DNA of 11,174 nt, taken from Myxococcales bacterium (lineage in GTDB: Bacteria > Desulfobacterota_B > Binatia > UBA1149 > SPBQ01). Positions 1-6,114 of this stretch are shown here, one piece after another. Below the pieces are notes generated by a model. It did no database searches. It was not told where the DNA came from and saw nothing but the letters and a program-made list of their open reading frames with translations. The stretch is taken from contig SPBQ01000031.1 of the NCBI GenBank assembly GCA_004525875.1, positions 1-11,174 of the forward strand, written 5' to 3'. The first letter of the stretch is position 1. Each line of letters opens with the position of its first letter. The position numbers were made by a program, and so were the translations under genes.

Positions 1-1043
1 GGAATTCCGATGCCGGTGTCGCCAATGGCGAACTCGACCATATCGACGCCGCCTTGCTCCGTCTTGCTAGCGACGAGTGTGATGACCCCTTCCTCGGTGA
101 ACTTGGCGGCGTTGCTGAGCAGATTGAACAGCGCTTGGCGGACCTTCGTGAGATCGGAGTGCATCTCCCCGAGCGACTCGTCGACATCCACCTCGAGACG
201 GTTGGCCTTGCGATCCACCACTGACTGAATCGTGGCGACGACCTCCTCGATCATCGCCGGCACATCGAACGTTTCCAGATAGATATCCATCTTGCCGGCT
301 TCGATCTTGGAGAGATCGAGAACGTCGTTGATCAAGGCGAGGAGGTGTTTGCCAGCCCCATGGATCTTCTTGAGGTCCGCAGCCGCGTCAGCGTTCCCGT
401 CATCCTCCGCGTCCTCCATGAGCATCTCGCTGTAGCCGATGATCGCGTTCATCGGTGTGCGCAGCTCGTGACTCATGTTGGCGAGAAACAGGCTCTTGGC
501 CTGACTTGCCCGTTCCGCCGCCGCGCTCGCCGCCGCGAGCTCTGCGGTCCGCTCGACGACGGTTTCTTCCAGATGGATGCGGTGCTTCTCGAGCTCTTCG
601 TTCTGCTGCTGGATCTCCCGCATGAGCTGGTTGCGTGAACGCTGCCGCAGACGCTCGCGCTGTTGTGCGAGGAAGACGTCATCACAGGTGAAGGAAGGAT
701 CGGCCAGACGGATTCTGGCCAACATCCCCCAGGTCCCGTCGCCGGCGGCGGAAACTACGACGTTGTCGAAGAAGCGCTTGAGCAAGGTCGAATCGGGTTC
801 GTTCAGCCAGCCACGAAAGGCGAGGCCGAGACGTGTGGCGTTGCTGTCCCCGTCGAGCCCGATCTCGACCCGCGCGCTGGTTCCGTTTCGCAGTAACGCG
901 CGCGTTGTCTCCGAGGCGGCCATGGCCAGGCGGGTGGCCGTCACCGAGTCGTAGCGGAGGTCGAGCGCGAGCAGACGGATCTTGGAGCGCGCGCCGAGAA
1001 TCGATTCGCGGGTCAGAATGTCGACCGACCCCAGCTCGATCAC
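1..1043 (-). CDS. Hybrid sensor histidine kinase with RsbT-like N-terminus (3'-truncated, left copy)
   Basis: A 347-codon partial protein read from a GTG at 1043 and still open at base 1. Residues about 1-60 resemble the first half of an RsbT-type ATPase but are degenerate (A-A-S-E-T-T-R-A at 42-49 where RsbT has A-A-S-E-L-A-R-N). Residues about 124-185 are a Gln/Glu/Arg-rich signalling coiled coil. A HisKA domain follows with the H-box S-H-E-L-R-T-P, phospho-acceptor His192. HATPase_c begins with the N-box (L-S-N-A-A-K, Asn311) and the window ends inside the G1 box D-T-G-I-G-I (342-347). The rest of the ATPase and any receiver domain are missing. I see no membrane segment, so a cytoplasmic kinase is likely. 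The start is set by a GTGA overlap with the small frame before it; an earlier start is possible because the frame is open back to the RsbT stop codon. Confidence 0.88.
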   Translation of the reverse strand, partial: MIELGSVDILTRESILGARSKIRLLALDLRYDSVTATRLAMAASETTRALLRNGTSARVEIGLDGDSNATRLGLAFRGWLNEPDSTLLKRFFDNVVVSAAGDGTWGMLARIRLADPSFTCDDVFLAQQRERLRQRSRNQLMREIQQQNEELEKHRIHLEETVVERTAELAAASAAAERASQAKSLFLANMSHELRTPMNAIIGYSEMLMEDAEDDGNADAAADLKKIHGAGKHLLALINDVLDLSKIEAGKMDIYLETFDVPAMIEEVVATIQSVVDRKANRLEVDVDESLGEMHSDLTKVRQALFNLLSNAAKFTEEGVITLVASKTEQGGVDMVEFAIGDTGIGI

Positions 1044-1102
1044 AGTCGGTACCTGAGCACGATACAGCCGGCCTCGTCGTGCCGTCTGCCGAAGCGCTTC
1101 AC
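1040..1102 (-). CDS. Tiny GTGA-linked reading frame, 20 codons (left copy)
   Basis: It starts at a GTG overlapping the stop of the preceding 21-codon frame (1099-1102) and ends in a TGA overlapping the GTG of the histidine kinase (1040-1043). The product would be basic, beginning M-K-R-F-G-R-R-H. I recognise no family. It may be a real microprotein, a translational-coupling relay, or simply the remnant of a longer start region broken by frame changes. The support is positional only. Confidence 0.25.
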   Translation of the reverse strand: MKRFGRRHDEAGCIVLRYRL

Positions 1103-1164
1103 CTGCTGCGCGCCTCTCCGACGCGCGGGCCGATGAAGTTGGCGTGTTCCACCGGGAGGGTCAC
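1099..1164 (-). CDS. Tiny GTGA-linked reading frame, 21 codons (left copy)
   Basis: It starts at a GTG that overlaps the RsbT stop codon (GTGA, 1161-1164), the same arrangement as the RsbS/RsbT junction, and ends in a TGA overlapping the next GTG (1099-1102). The product would begin M-T-L-P-V-E-H-A-N-F-I-G. No family is recognised. It could be the true N-terminus of the downstream kinase if two frame changes (mutation or sequence error) separate them, or a coupling leader that carries ribosomes across the 117-bp gap. Confidence 0.3.
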   Translation of the reverse strand: MTLPVEHANFIGPRVGEARSR

Positions 1165-1565
1165 GGGCGCCACAGGACCACCGTGACGCGTGTTCCGCTG
1201 GCCGGCGTCGACTCGATCGCGAACTCGTCCATCAGGCGACGCACGCCGGGCAAGCCGAGTCCGAGGGTTCCGCCCGTGCTCACGTGGTCGCGCAGAGCGG
1301 CGTCTACGTCCTCGATTCCCGGTCCGGAGTCACGAGCGCTGAGCTCGACCCCGACCCGCGCCGGCTCGCGAAGGATGCGGACGGTGATCTCGCCGCGAAC
1401 CGCGTACTTCAAGATGTTGCGGGCAAGCTCCGACGCCGCCGTCGTGATCCGGCTCTTCTTATCAACACGGAATTCGAGGCGAGCGGCGGCGTTCCCCGTC
1501 TCGATAATGGCACGCGTGACATCGGCCTCACCGGCGATGCGGATACGGAGCGTGTCGGCGCTCAC
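1161..1565 (-). CDS. rsbT: RsbT-like serine/threonine switch kinase (left copy)
   Basis: A 134-residue protein, almost the length of Bacillus subtilis RsbT (133). It is a single GHKL ATPase domain: N-box E-L-A-R-N (Asn50), G1 box D-S-G-P-G-I (79-84) and G2 box G-L-G-L-P-G-V-R-R-L-M-D-E-F (102-115). The last is nearly identical to the RsbT signature. In the family, RsbT phosphorylates the STAS domains of RsbR and RsbS, leaves the stressosome and activates an output protein. The GTG start overlaps the RsbS stop (GTGA, 1562-1565), indicating translational coupling. A start nine codons upstream is open but would overlap RsbS further. No RsbU phosphatase or sigma-B locus is visible, so the output partner is unknown; the adjacent histidine kinase is a candidate. 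Confidence 0.93.
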   Translation of the reverse strand: MSADTLRIRIAGEADVTRAIIETGNAAARLEFRVDKKSRITTAASELARNILKYAVRGEITVRILREPARVGVELSARDSGPGIEDVDAALRDHVSTGGTLGLGLPGVRRLMDEFAIESTPASGTRVTVVLWRP

Positions 1566-2041
1566 GAGGTCTCCCGTCGCCGGCGTTCCCACGCCTCTTC
1601 GGCGACGGCTTCCGGCTCCTCCGAGCGGTCTCGTTCGCGATCGTCGAGCGCCTCAGCGGCTGCCGGTGTCGGGGGCGGCGGCTGCAGGATCCGGAACGCT
1701 TCCTCGAGGTCGAGCGTCGCTTCGATGCCGTCGATGTCGACACCCAGGTCGACGAGCGCCGAGACGACGCCGGGCCGCAGTCCGACCAGCACCGAGCGTG
1801 CCCCCATGAGCGAGGCCATCCGTGTGTATGCGCGCAGCGCCTCGAAGTCCTCGGCGTCCATCAGCTCGACGCCCGACAGATCCAGGATCACGCCCGCCGC
1901 ACGGCAAGCCTGCAAGCGCTCGAGCAGCTCGCGCCGGAAGGCGGCCAGGAGCTCGTCGTGAAGATCGACCTGGATCGACGCGACCAGGCAGCCGCGGGTC
2001 TCCTGGATCGGGACCCGCGTGACGTCGGTGCCCCCGTACAT
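1562..2041 (-). CDS. rsbS: RsbS-like STAS antagonist, phosphosite serine replaced by Ala (left copy)
   Basis: A 159-residue single STAS domain (about 7-120) with a charged C-terminal tail. The opening V-P-I-Q-E-T-R-G-C-L-V-A-S-I-Q-V-D-L and the strand-helix unit D-L-S-G-V-E-L-M-D match RsbS, the stressosome core protein that sequesters RsbT. From memory it aligns without gaps to B. subtilis RsbS, and at the site of phospho-Ser59 (I-D-S) this protein has M-D-A, Ala63. Residues 121-159 are a Pro/Ala stretch followed by a Glu/Arg-rich segment absent from the roughly 120-residue family standard. The ATG lies 4 bp after the RsbR stop and the TGA overlaps the RsbT GTG, so it sits in a tight operon. 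Replacement of the serine suggests RsbT release does not depend on RsbS phosphorylation here, or that RsbS is a locked binder. Confidence 0.88.
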   Translation of the reverse strand: MYGGTDVTRVPIQETRGCLVASIQVDLHDELLAAFRRELLERLQACRAAGVILDLSGVELMDAEDFEALRAYTRMASLMGARSVLVGLRPGVVSALVDLGVDIDGIEATLDLEEAFRILQPPPPTPAAAEALDDRERDRSEEPEAVAEEAWERRRRETS

Positions 2042-2045
2042 ATCG

Positions 2046-2663
2046 TCAGGTGGCCTGCCGGAGCGCCACGCCCGTCAGCCGGAACGCATTCTCGAGGGCA
2101 TCGTGCAGGGTCGTCGTGGTGCTGATGGTTCCGACATCGATGCCGAGCTCGACGATCGTCTGCGCGATCGCGGCAGACACCCCGGAGATCAGGCACTCGC
2201 ACCCCATCAGCTTCGTCGCCCTCGTGATCTTCATGAGATGATTCGCAACGGCGGTGTCGACAACGGCGACACCGCTTATGTCGAGGATGATGACCTGTGC
2301 GCGCGCCTCGGAGATCTTCGACAGCATGGCGTTCATGATGTCCATCGAGCGTTTCGAGTCGATGATGCCGACGATCGGAAGCATCAGGATGCCGCCCCAG
2401 ATCGTCGTCACCGGAGTCGACATTTCCATCAGCGCCTTGCTCTGCTGCGAGATCAGATCGCTCGTAACGTTGGAGAACTCTTCGATCACGATCCCCGAGT
2501 CGAAATGCATGAGTCGCGTCATGCTATTGATTGCGGCGGGCAGCTCACGCTTGGGAAGATCCGATTTCGCGAGAGCTTCGCCGAAGATGTTCCAGGAGAC
2601 GTTGGTGGCGGCCAGGTAGACCTGCGGCGGGAGCCCGATGCGGGCGTGCGTTTTGCCCACCAC
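2046..2663 (-). CDS. RsbR-like stressosome protein: globin C-half plus STAS (left copy)
   Basis: A 205-residue frame from a GTG at 2663. It continues, in the same frame and after a single TAG codon, the globin fragment ending at 2670. Residues 1-75 are the second half of a sensor globin, with K-T-H-A-R-I-G-L (His6) matching the proximal haem histidine motif. Residues about 85-200 are a STAS domain, P-I-V-G-I-I-D through D-I-S-G-V-A-V-V-D-T. Thr137 of that motif aligns with the first RsbT phosphorylation site of RsbR proteins, and Thr169 lies near the second. The N-terminal sensor plus C-terminal STAS layout is that of RsbR/RsbRA. Without the TAG the protein would be about 304 residues, the family's usual size. 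Whether the GTG is really used as a start is doubtful, since it would begin inside a folded domain. Confidence 0.85.
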   Translation of the reverse strand: MVGKTHARIGLPPQVYLAATNVSWNIFGEALAKSDLPKRELPAAINSMTRLMHFDSGIVIEEFSNVTSDLISQQSKALMEMSTPVTTIWGGILMLPIVGIIDSKRSMDIMNAMLSKISEARAQVIILDISGVAVVDTAVANHLMKITRATKLMGCECLISGVSAAIAQTIVELGIDVGTISTTTTLHDALENAFRLTGVALRQAT

Positions 2664-2669
2664 TCGTCG

Positions 2670-2960
2670 CTATGCAAGGTATTCCTCGTCGACGCAGCCG
2701 CGGAAGAACGAGCGCCAGTAGCGCTCCTGAAGCTTCTTTACACGTTCCACGCTGCCGGAATCGCTGAAGAACTCGGCGAAGAACGCTTGTTCCTCGAGCC
2801 ACTCGTAGAAGCGATCGATGTGTGAGGGGAGATCGTCGAGAATGTGGGAGCCGATGCTGGCGACGCGTTCGAGATCATCGGCGCTTACCTTGTACATCTC
2901 GAGAAGCTCGGAGGCCTTGGATGCGCCTCCGGCGGTCCTCATTTCGATGGCGACGGTCAT
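2670..2960 (-). CDS. RsbR-like protein, sensor-globin N-terminal part ending at in-frame TAG (left copy)
   Basis: A 96-codon frame beginning M-T-V-A-I-E-M-R (ATG at 2960) and ending at a TAG (2670-2672). It carries the first helices of a sensor globin/protoglobin: L-L-E-M-Y-K-V-S-A-D-D-L-E-R-V, then H-I-D-R-F-Y-E-W-L with the Tyr found at the distal haem site of globin-coupled sensors, then R-Y-W-R-S-F-F. The stop falls just before the F-helix. Homology resumes in the same frame two codons later, so this is one gene with a premature amber codon, not two genes. Upstream in-frame alternatives are an ATG at 3047 and a TTG at 3068; I prefer 2960 because the globin homology starts shortly after it and the upstream codons do not look like the family. 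Status could be nonsense mutation, sequence error or readthrough. Confidence 0.7.
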   Translation of the reverse strand: MTVAIEMRTAGGASKASELLEMYKVSADDLERVASIGSHILDDLPSHIDRFYEWLEEQAFFAEFFSDSGSVERVKKLQERYWRSFFRGCVDEEYLA

Positions 2961-3173
2961 AGTTCGGGGTCCGCCGAAGTTCACAATTTGGCCGCCGTGC
3001 GGCGGTGGCTCCTGGCCAACGAATAACGCGAAACTCGCTATCCTCATATGTTCCCGGCCTAGCGTCAAACGAGTTCACGGCAGCTGCGCGACCGCAGTAT
3101 GCGTCTGCGCATGGGCACCGCGGGGGCATGGATCTCAGACGCCGCAGTCGGTGCTTTGTGCTACGCTGGTAGG
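2961..3173. promoter_or_regulatory. Divergent intergenic region between stressosome operon and mgtC (left copy)
   Basis: A 213-bp spacer between two diverging genes, so it should hold promoters for both. On the plus side, T-A-C-G-C-T at 3162-3167 fits the -10 form TAnnnT and ends 6 bp before the mgtC ATG, with no clear -35 box and no well-spaced Shine-Dalgarno site, as expected for a leaderless transcript. A small inverted repeat (ATGCG-4-CGCAT) lies at about 3098-3111. On the minus side I see no convincing promoter hexamer pair. The assignment is inferred mainly from gene layout. Confidence 0.35.
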
Positions 3174-3644
3174 ATGATCGAGATTTTCGACCTCCTCGAC
3201 CAGACTCTGCTGTTGCATTCGGCGACGTCGATTCTGTGCGGCGGCGTCGTCGGTCTCGAGCGCCAGCTTCGCGGCAAAGCCATCGGCATTCGCACCAGCA
3301 TTCTGATCTGTCTCGGCACCCAAGTCTTCGTCGGCCTGGGCGCCAGCATGGCGAACGAGCTCGCGGATTCCACGCGCGTGCTCGGTCAGGTCGTGACCGG
3401 GATCGGCTTCCTGGGCGCCGGTGTCATTCTGTCGAGGGGCGGCGAGATCACCGGCGTCACCTCGGCGTCGGTGGTCTGGGTGCTGGCTGCGATTGGCAGC
3501 ACGATCGGGGCCGGTAATCTCATCGCTGCCATCACACTGGCTGTGCTGACCGTGGTGATCTTGATCGGAGCGCGATTCGTCGAGTCGCTGTTCAAGCGGG
3601 TCGCCGGTGGATCCGACGAGCCGGATACCGAGTCGGACGGCTAG
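3174..3644 (+). CDS. MgtC/SapB-family inner-membrane protein (left copy)
   Basis: A 156-residue protein with the MgtC/SapB core: G-G-V-V-G-L-E-R-Q near residue 23, G-I-R-T-S-I-L-I-C-L-G, then V-V-T-G-I-G-F-L-G-A-G-V-I and G-V-T-S-A-S-V-V-W. Four or five hydrophobic segments place it in the cytoplasmic membrane, and the C-terminus is short and acidic. Family members are linked to survival at low magnesium and to modulation of ATP synthase or membrane potential in pathogens; the role in environmental bacteria is largely unknown. It lacks the long C-terminal soluble domain of Salmonella MgtC. I place the start at M-I-E-I-F-D-L-L (3174), because the 25 codons upstream from an ATG at 3099 are not hydrophobic or family-like. 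It ends in TAG, showing that TAG is used as a normal stop here. Confidence 0.9.
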   Translation: MIEIFDLLDQTLLLHSATSILCGGVVGLERQLRGKAIGIRTSILICLGTQVFVGLGASMANELADSTRVLGQVVTGIGFLGAGVILSRGGEITGVTSASVVWVLAAIGSTIGAGNLIAAITLAVLTVVILIGARFVESLFKRVAGGSDEPDTESDG

Positions 3645-3815
3645 GAGCCTCGGGAATCGCCTCCAGGCTGATGTTCTGGCTACCCTCCAACACCCGATAG
3701 CGCGCGTTCCATACGCGTCGAGGCCTCGGGTTGTCATTGCGTGCGCTCGCAACTGCGTGCGGCGGGCCCGAAACCCTCGTTTGACAAGGTCCCAGGCCGC
3801 GGCAATCCTCCCCAA

Positions 3816-3829
3816 TAGAACGTGTTCTA
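3816..3829 (+). promoter_or_regulatory. KstR-like TetR-family operator (left copy)
   Basis: TAGAACGTGTTCTA has two perfect 6-bp arms (TAGAAC/GTTCTA) around a 2-bp centre. It fits the published KstR consensus TnnAACnnGTTnnA at every fixed position. In mycobacteria and rhodococci, KstR represses cholesterol-catabolism genes through this motif, relieved by a steroid-CoA ligand. Its place 50 bp upstream of an acyl-CoA dehydrogenase/racemase pair makes a match by chance less likely. The regulator itself is not in the window. Confidence 0.65.
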
Positions 3830-3866
3830 GCCTGCCGCCGTACGCGCGCGTTCTACCTTTATATAC

Positions 3867-3871
3867 AGGAG
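3867..3871 (+). promoter_or_regulatory. Ribosome binding site fixing the dehydrogenase GTG start (left copy)
   Basis: AGGAG lies 7 bases upstream of the GTG at 3879, the best Shine-Dalgarno match in the window. It supports the GTG as the true start of the acyl-CoA dehydrogenase. Confidence 0.75.
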
Positions 3872-3878
3872 CACAGCC

Positions 3879-5060
3879 GTGGATTTCGAGTTCAGCCCGG
3901 AAGAGCAGGCCTACCAGGACGAGGTCACCGAGTTCCTCAGGCAGAACCACGACCCCGTCGTCATGGATCCTACCCGGGAGAATTTCACGCAGCTCGTCGA
4001 TACGCCTGAGCGGCGCGCGTTCATGAGGAAGCTGGCCGCCAAGGGCTGGCTCGGCATGACGTGGCCGAAGGAGTACGGCGGCCAGGAGAAGGACGGAATC
4101 TACGAGTTCATCCTGAACGAGTCGCTGGCACGGTGGGCGGCGCCGCAGATCGGCAAGGGCGTCGGCATCAGCGGCAAGACGCTCATTCGCCATGGCAGTG
4201 ACTTCCTCAAGCAGAAGTTCCTTCCCCAGATTCTCAACGCCGAGGTCGATTTCGCGGTGGGCTACAGCGAGCCGCAGGCCGGCTCCGATGCCGCCAACAT
4301 GCAGCTCAAGGCCGTGCGCGACGGCGATGGCTGGCGCCTGAACGGTCAGAAGATCTGGACCACATCGGCTCACTTCGTCGACTGGTACTGGTTCGGCGCG
4401 CGTACCGATCCCGATGCGCCCAAGCACCACGGGATCAGCCTGTTCTTGTTGCCGATGAACGATCCAGGTCTCGAGATCCAGAGCATGCCGACGATCGGCA
4501 AGGACATCACCAACCAGGTCTTCTTCGACAACGTCTACATCGGCGACGAGTACCGGGTGGGCGAGCTCAACAAGGGGTTCCAGTACATCTCGGAAGCGCT
4601 CGATCTGGAGCGCTTCACGATGTTCACGTTCTCGCCGATCGAGGAGCGCACGAAGCTGCTCTGTGAGTACGCGCGTAGCGCTACGATGGACGGCACGCCG
4701 CTGCGCGAGGATCCTGTCGTCCGTCAGAAGATCGCCCAGGCCATCACGCAGACAGAAGTGGCACGGGTGCTCGGGTTGCGTTTCGTGGCGGCGTCGGTCA
4801 AGGGCGACAAGCCGCCGACCAACGAGGCTTCCGAGTACAAGCTCTACGCCACGAACCTCTCCCAGCGGATCTGTAACGTCGCACTCGACGTGATCGGCAG
4901 CGAGGGGCATATCCGCGTCGATACCGAGGAGGCCCCGCTCGGCGGGCGCTTCGAGGGTGCGTACCGCTGCACCGTGGTGGAGACGATCGGTGGCGGCGCC
5001 TCGGAGATCCAGAAGAACATCATTGCGCGGCGCAAGCTCGGGCTGCCGAAGAACTTCTGA
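3879..5060 (+). CDS. Acyl-CoA dehydrogenase, FadE26-like side-chain type (left copy)
   Basis: A complete 393-residue flavoprotein. The N-terminal helical domain (1-125) includes G-W-L-G-M-T-W-P-K-E-Y-G-G (56-68). The middle beta domain has G-Y-S-E-P-Q-A-G-S-D (128-137) and N-G-Q-K-I-W-T-T-S (155-163), the FAD/substrate signatures. The C-terminal domain ends I-G-G-G-A-S-E-I-Q...K-L-G-L-P. The medium-chain enzyme's catalytic Glu position (Y-E-G-T) is Gly here. Glu244 in L-D-L-E-R-F sits where isovaleryl-CoA dehydrogenase and mycobacterial FadE26 carry their catalytic base, the arrangement seen in enzymes acting on 2-methyl-branched or steroid side-chain acyl-CoAs. It would form the alpha,beta double bond and pass electrons to ETF. 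The racemase-like gene follows after 5 bp. FadE26-type enzymes often work as heteromers; no second subunit is visible. Confidence 0.93.
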   Translation: MDFEFSPEEQAYQDEVTEFLRQNHDPVVMDPTRENFTQLVDTPERRAFMRKLAAKGWLGMTWPKEYGGQEKDGIYEFILNESLARWAAPQIGKGVGISGKTLIRHGSDFLKQKFLPQILNAEVDFAVGYSEPQAGSDAANMQLKAVRDGDGWRLNGQKIWTTSAHFVDWYWFGARTDPDAPKHHGISLFLLPMNDPGLEIQSMPTIGKDITNQVFFDNVYIGDEYRVGELNKGFQYISEALDLERFTMFTFSPIEERTKLLCEYARSATMDGTPLREDPVVRQKIAQAITQTEVARVLGLRFVAASVKGDKPPTNEASEYKLYATNLSQRICNVALDVIGSEGHIRVDTEEAPLGGRFEGAYRCTVVETIGGGASEIQKNIIARRKLGLPKNF

Positions 5061-5065
5061 TCGCG

Positions 5066-5587
5066 ATGGTCGCTGCTGCGGCGCCGCCGGCGCTCGAAGG
5101 CATCACGGTTCTCGATTTCGCCAGCGTCGGCCCGGCCGCGCGCTGCTCGCGGATCCTTGCCGACTACGGCGCGCAGGTTGTGAAGCTCGGGCCCCCACCG
5201 AAGCAGGGCGCCAAGCAGATCCAGCCGCCGTTCCACAGCTACGGCGCCGGGCGTGGGTTCAAGCGCGCGCAGATCGATCTGAAGGCTCCCGACGGCAAGG
5301 ACGCGTTCCTGCGCCTCGCGGCCAGGGCGGACGTCGTCATCGAAAGCTTCCGGCCCGGCGTGGTCGACCGGCTGGGGATCGGATACGCCGATGTGCGCGC
5401 GGTCAACGACCGCATCATCTATTGCTCGACGAGCGGCTACGGGCAGGACGGCCCGTCCGCGAAGCGCGCCGGCCACGATCTCAACTACCTGGCACTGGGC
5501 GGCTATCTCGCGTGCACGACGCCGCGTGGCGACGAGGGGCCGCCGATCCCCGGCGCGACGGTTGCCGACAGTGCGGCCGGCGGCATG
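5066..5587 (+). CDS. CaiB/BaiF CoA-transferase family, alpha-methylacyl-CoA racemase-like (3'-truncated, left copy)
   Basis: Only the first 174 codons are genuine. After the symmetry axis the frame continues to 6331 as antisense of itself, giving a false 421-residue product. The real part is a family III fold: L-E-G-I-T-V-L-D-F-A (10-19), L-A-D-Y-G-A-Q-V-V-K-L (31-41), A-D-V-V-I-E-S-F-R-P-G (88-98), then S-G-Y-G-Q-D-G-P and A-G-H-D-L-N-Y-L-A (135-143). His137, Asp138 and Asp168 match in order and spacing the His126, Asp127 and Asp156 active-site residues of mycobacterial MCR, so I favour racemase over CoA-transferase. The glutamate that completes the site lies beyond the break. Racemisation of the 2-methyl centre would feed the dehydrogenase upstream, and the 5-bp gap indicates one operon. 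Full family length is about 360-390 residues. Confidence 0.85.
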
Positions 5588-5596
5588 CATGCCGCC
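5579..5596. other. Symmetry axis / fold-back junction
   Basis: The 18 bases GGCGGCATGCATGCCGCC form the centre of the window-scale palindrome. Read in the racemase frame they encode Gly-Gly-Met-His-Ala, a plausible natural continuation of CaiB/AMACR proteins after the catalytic-Asp segment. The short palindrome may therefore be native sequence at which the strand folded back on itself. Beyond it the reading frame runs into antisense sequence of the same gene. There is no spacer or loop, and no recombinase or IS end is visible. Confidence 0.85.
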
Positions 5597-6109
5597 GGCC
5601 GCACTGTCGGCAACCGTCGCGCCGGGGATCGGCGGCCCCTCGTCGCCACGCGGCGTCGTGCACGCGAGATAGCCGCCCAGTGCCAGGTAGTTGAGATCGT
5701 GGCCGGCGCGCTTCGCGGACGGGCCGTCCTGCCCGTAGCCGCTCGTCGAGCAATAGATGATGCGGTCGTTGACCGCGCGCACATCGGCGTATCCGATCCC
5801 CAGCCGGTCGACCACGCCGGGCCGGAAGCTTTCGATGACGACGTCCGCCCTGGCCGCGAGGCGCAGGAACGCGTCCTTGCCGTCGGGAGCCTTCAGATCG
5901 ATCTGCGCGCGCTTGAACCCACGCCCGGCGCCGTAGCTGTGGAACGGCGGCTGGATCTGCTTGGCGCCCTGCTTCGGTGGGGGCCCGAGCTTCACAACCT
6001 GCGCGCCGTAGTCGGCAAGGATCCGCGAGCAGCGCGCGGCCGGGCCGACGCTGGCGAAATCGAGAACCGTGATGCCTTCGAGCGCCGGCGGCGCCGCAGC
6101 AGCGACCAT
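5588..6109 (-). CDS. CaiB/BaiF alpha-methylacyl-CoA racemase-like protein (3'-truncated, right copy)
   Basis: Mirror copy of the gene at 5066-5587, read leftwards from the ATG at 6109 and cut at the axis after 174 codons. The open frame continues to 4844 only by entering antisense sequence of the other copy. The catalytic-residue pattern His137-Asp138...Asp168 is the same. It follows the right-hand acyl-CoA dehydrogenase by 5 bp. A gene finder will call a 421-residue chimera here, and its C-terminal 247 residues should be ignored. Confidence 0.85.
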
Positions 6110-6114
6110 CGCGA

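Larger units (their letters stand above)
3645..3878 (+). promoter_or_regulatory. Upstream region of the acyl-CoA dehydrogenase operon (left copy)
   Basis: A 234-bp gap with no gene. It holds a perfect -35-like TTGACA (3781-3786), the KstR-like operator (3816-3829), an extra GTTCTA half-site (3850-3855), an AT-rich TTATATAC stretch and an AGGAG ribosome binding site (3867-3871) 7 bp before the GTG. The -10 expected after TTGACA is poor (around AATCCT, 3804-3809). If that promoter is used, transcription would start at or next to the operator, which suits repression. I see no terminator hairpin with a T-run after mgtC. Confidence 0.45.
1..5587 (+). repeat. Left arm of a perfect 5,587-bp inverted repeat
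   Basis: This arm is the exact reverse complement of 5588-11174 with no spacer. The axis lies between 5587 and 5588 inside GGCGGCATGCATGCCGCC (5579-5596). Every reading frame in this arm has an identical partner in the other arm at 11175 minus its coordinates, which leaves no room for a substitution or indel in coding sequence. The left end begins with GGAATTCC, itself a palindrome. Absence of any divergence between arms of this size points to a very recent event or to an artefact, because natural inverted duplications normally carry a spacer and accumulate differences. Confidence 0.98.

Noticed and set aside
1..228. Small plus-strand frame at the left end (10-228)
   Set aside because: It is antisense to the HATPase region of the histidine kinase and is open only because of GC-rich codon structure.
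2019..2825. 268-codon frame antisense to the RsbR-like gene (mirror 8350-9156)
   Set aside because: It lies opposite clear globin and STAS coding sequence, and its composition is that of a complement frame. The same applies to the 225- and 221-codon frames opposite RsbS and RsbT.
3645..3670. Possible terminator after mgtC (AGCCT...AGGCT repeat)
   Set aside because: The arms are only 5 bp, the loop is long and there is no T-run, so a terminator is not supported.
3135..4910. 591-codon open frame antisense to mgtC and the dehydrogenase (mirror 6265-8040)
   Set aside because: It is a shadow frame of two well-supported genes. It is rich in Arg, Leu, Asp and His as expected from complementing GC-rich codons, has no family resemblance, and crosses a promoter region.
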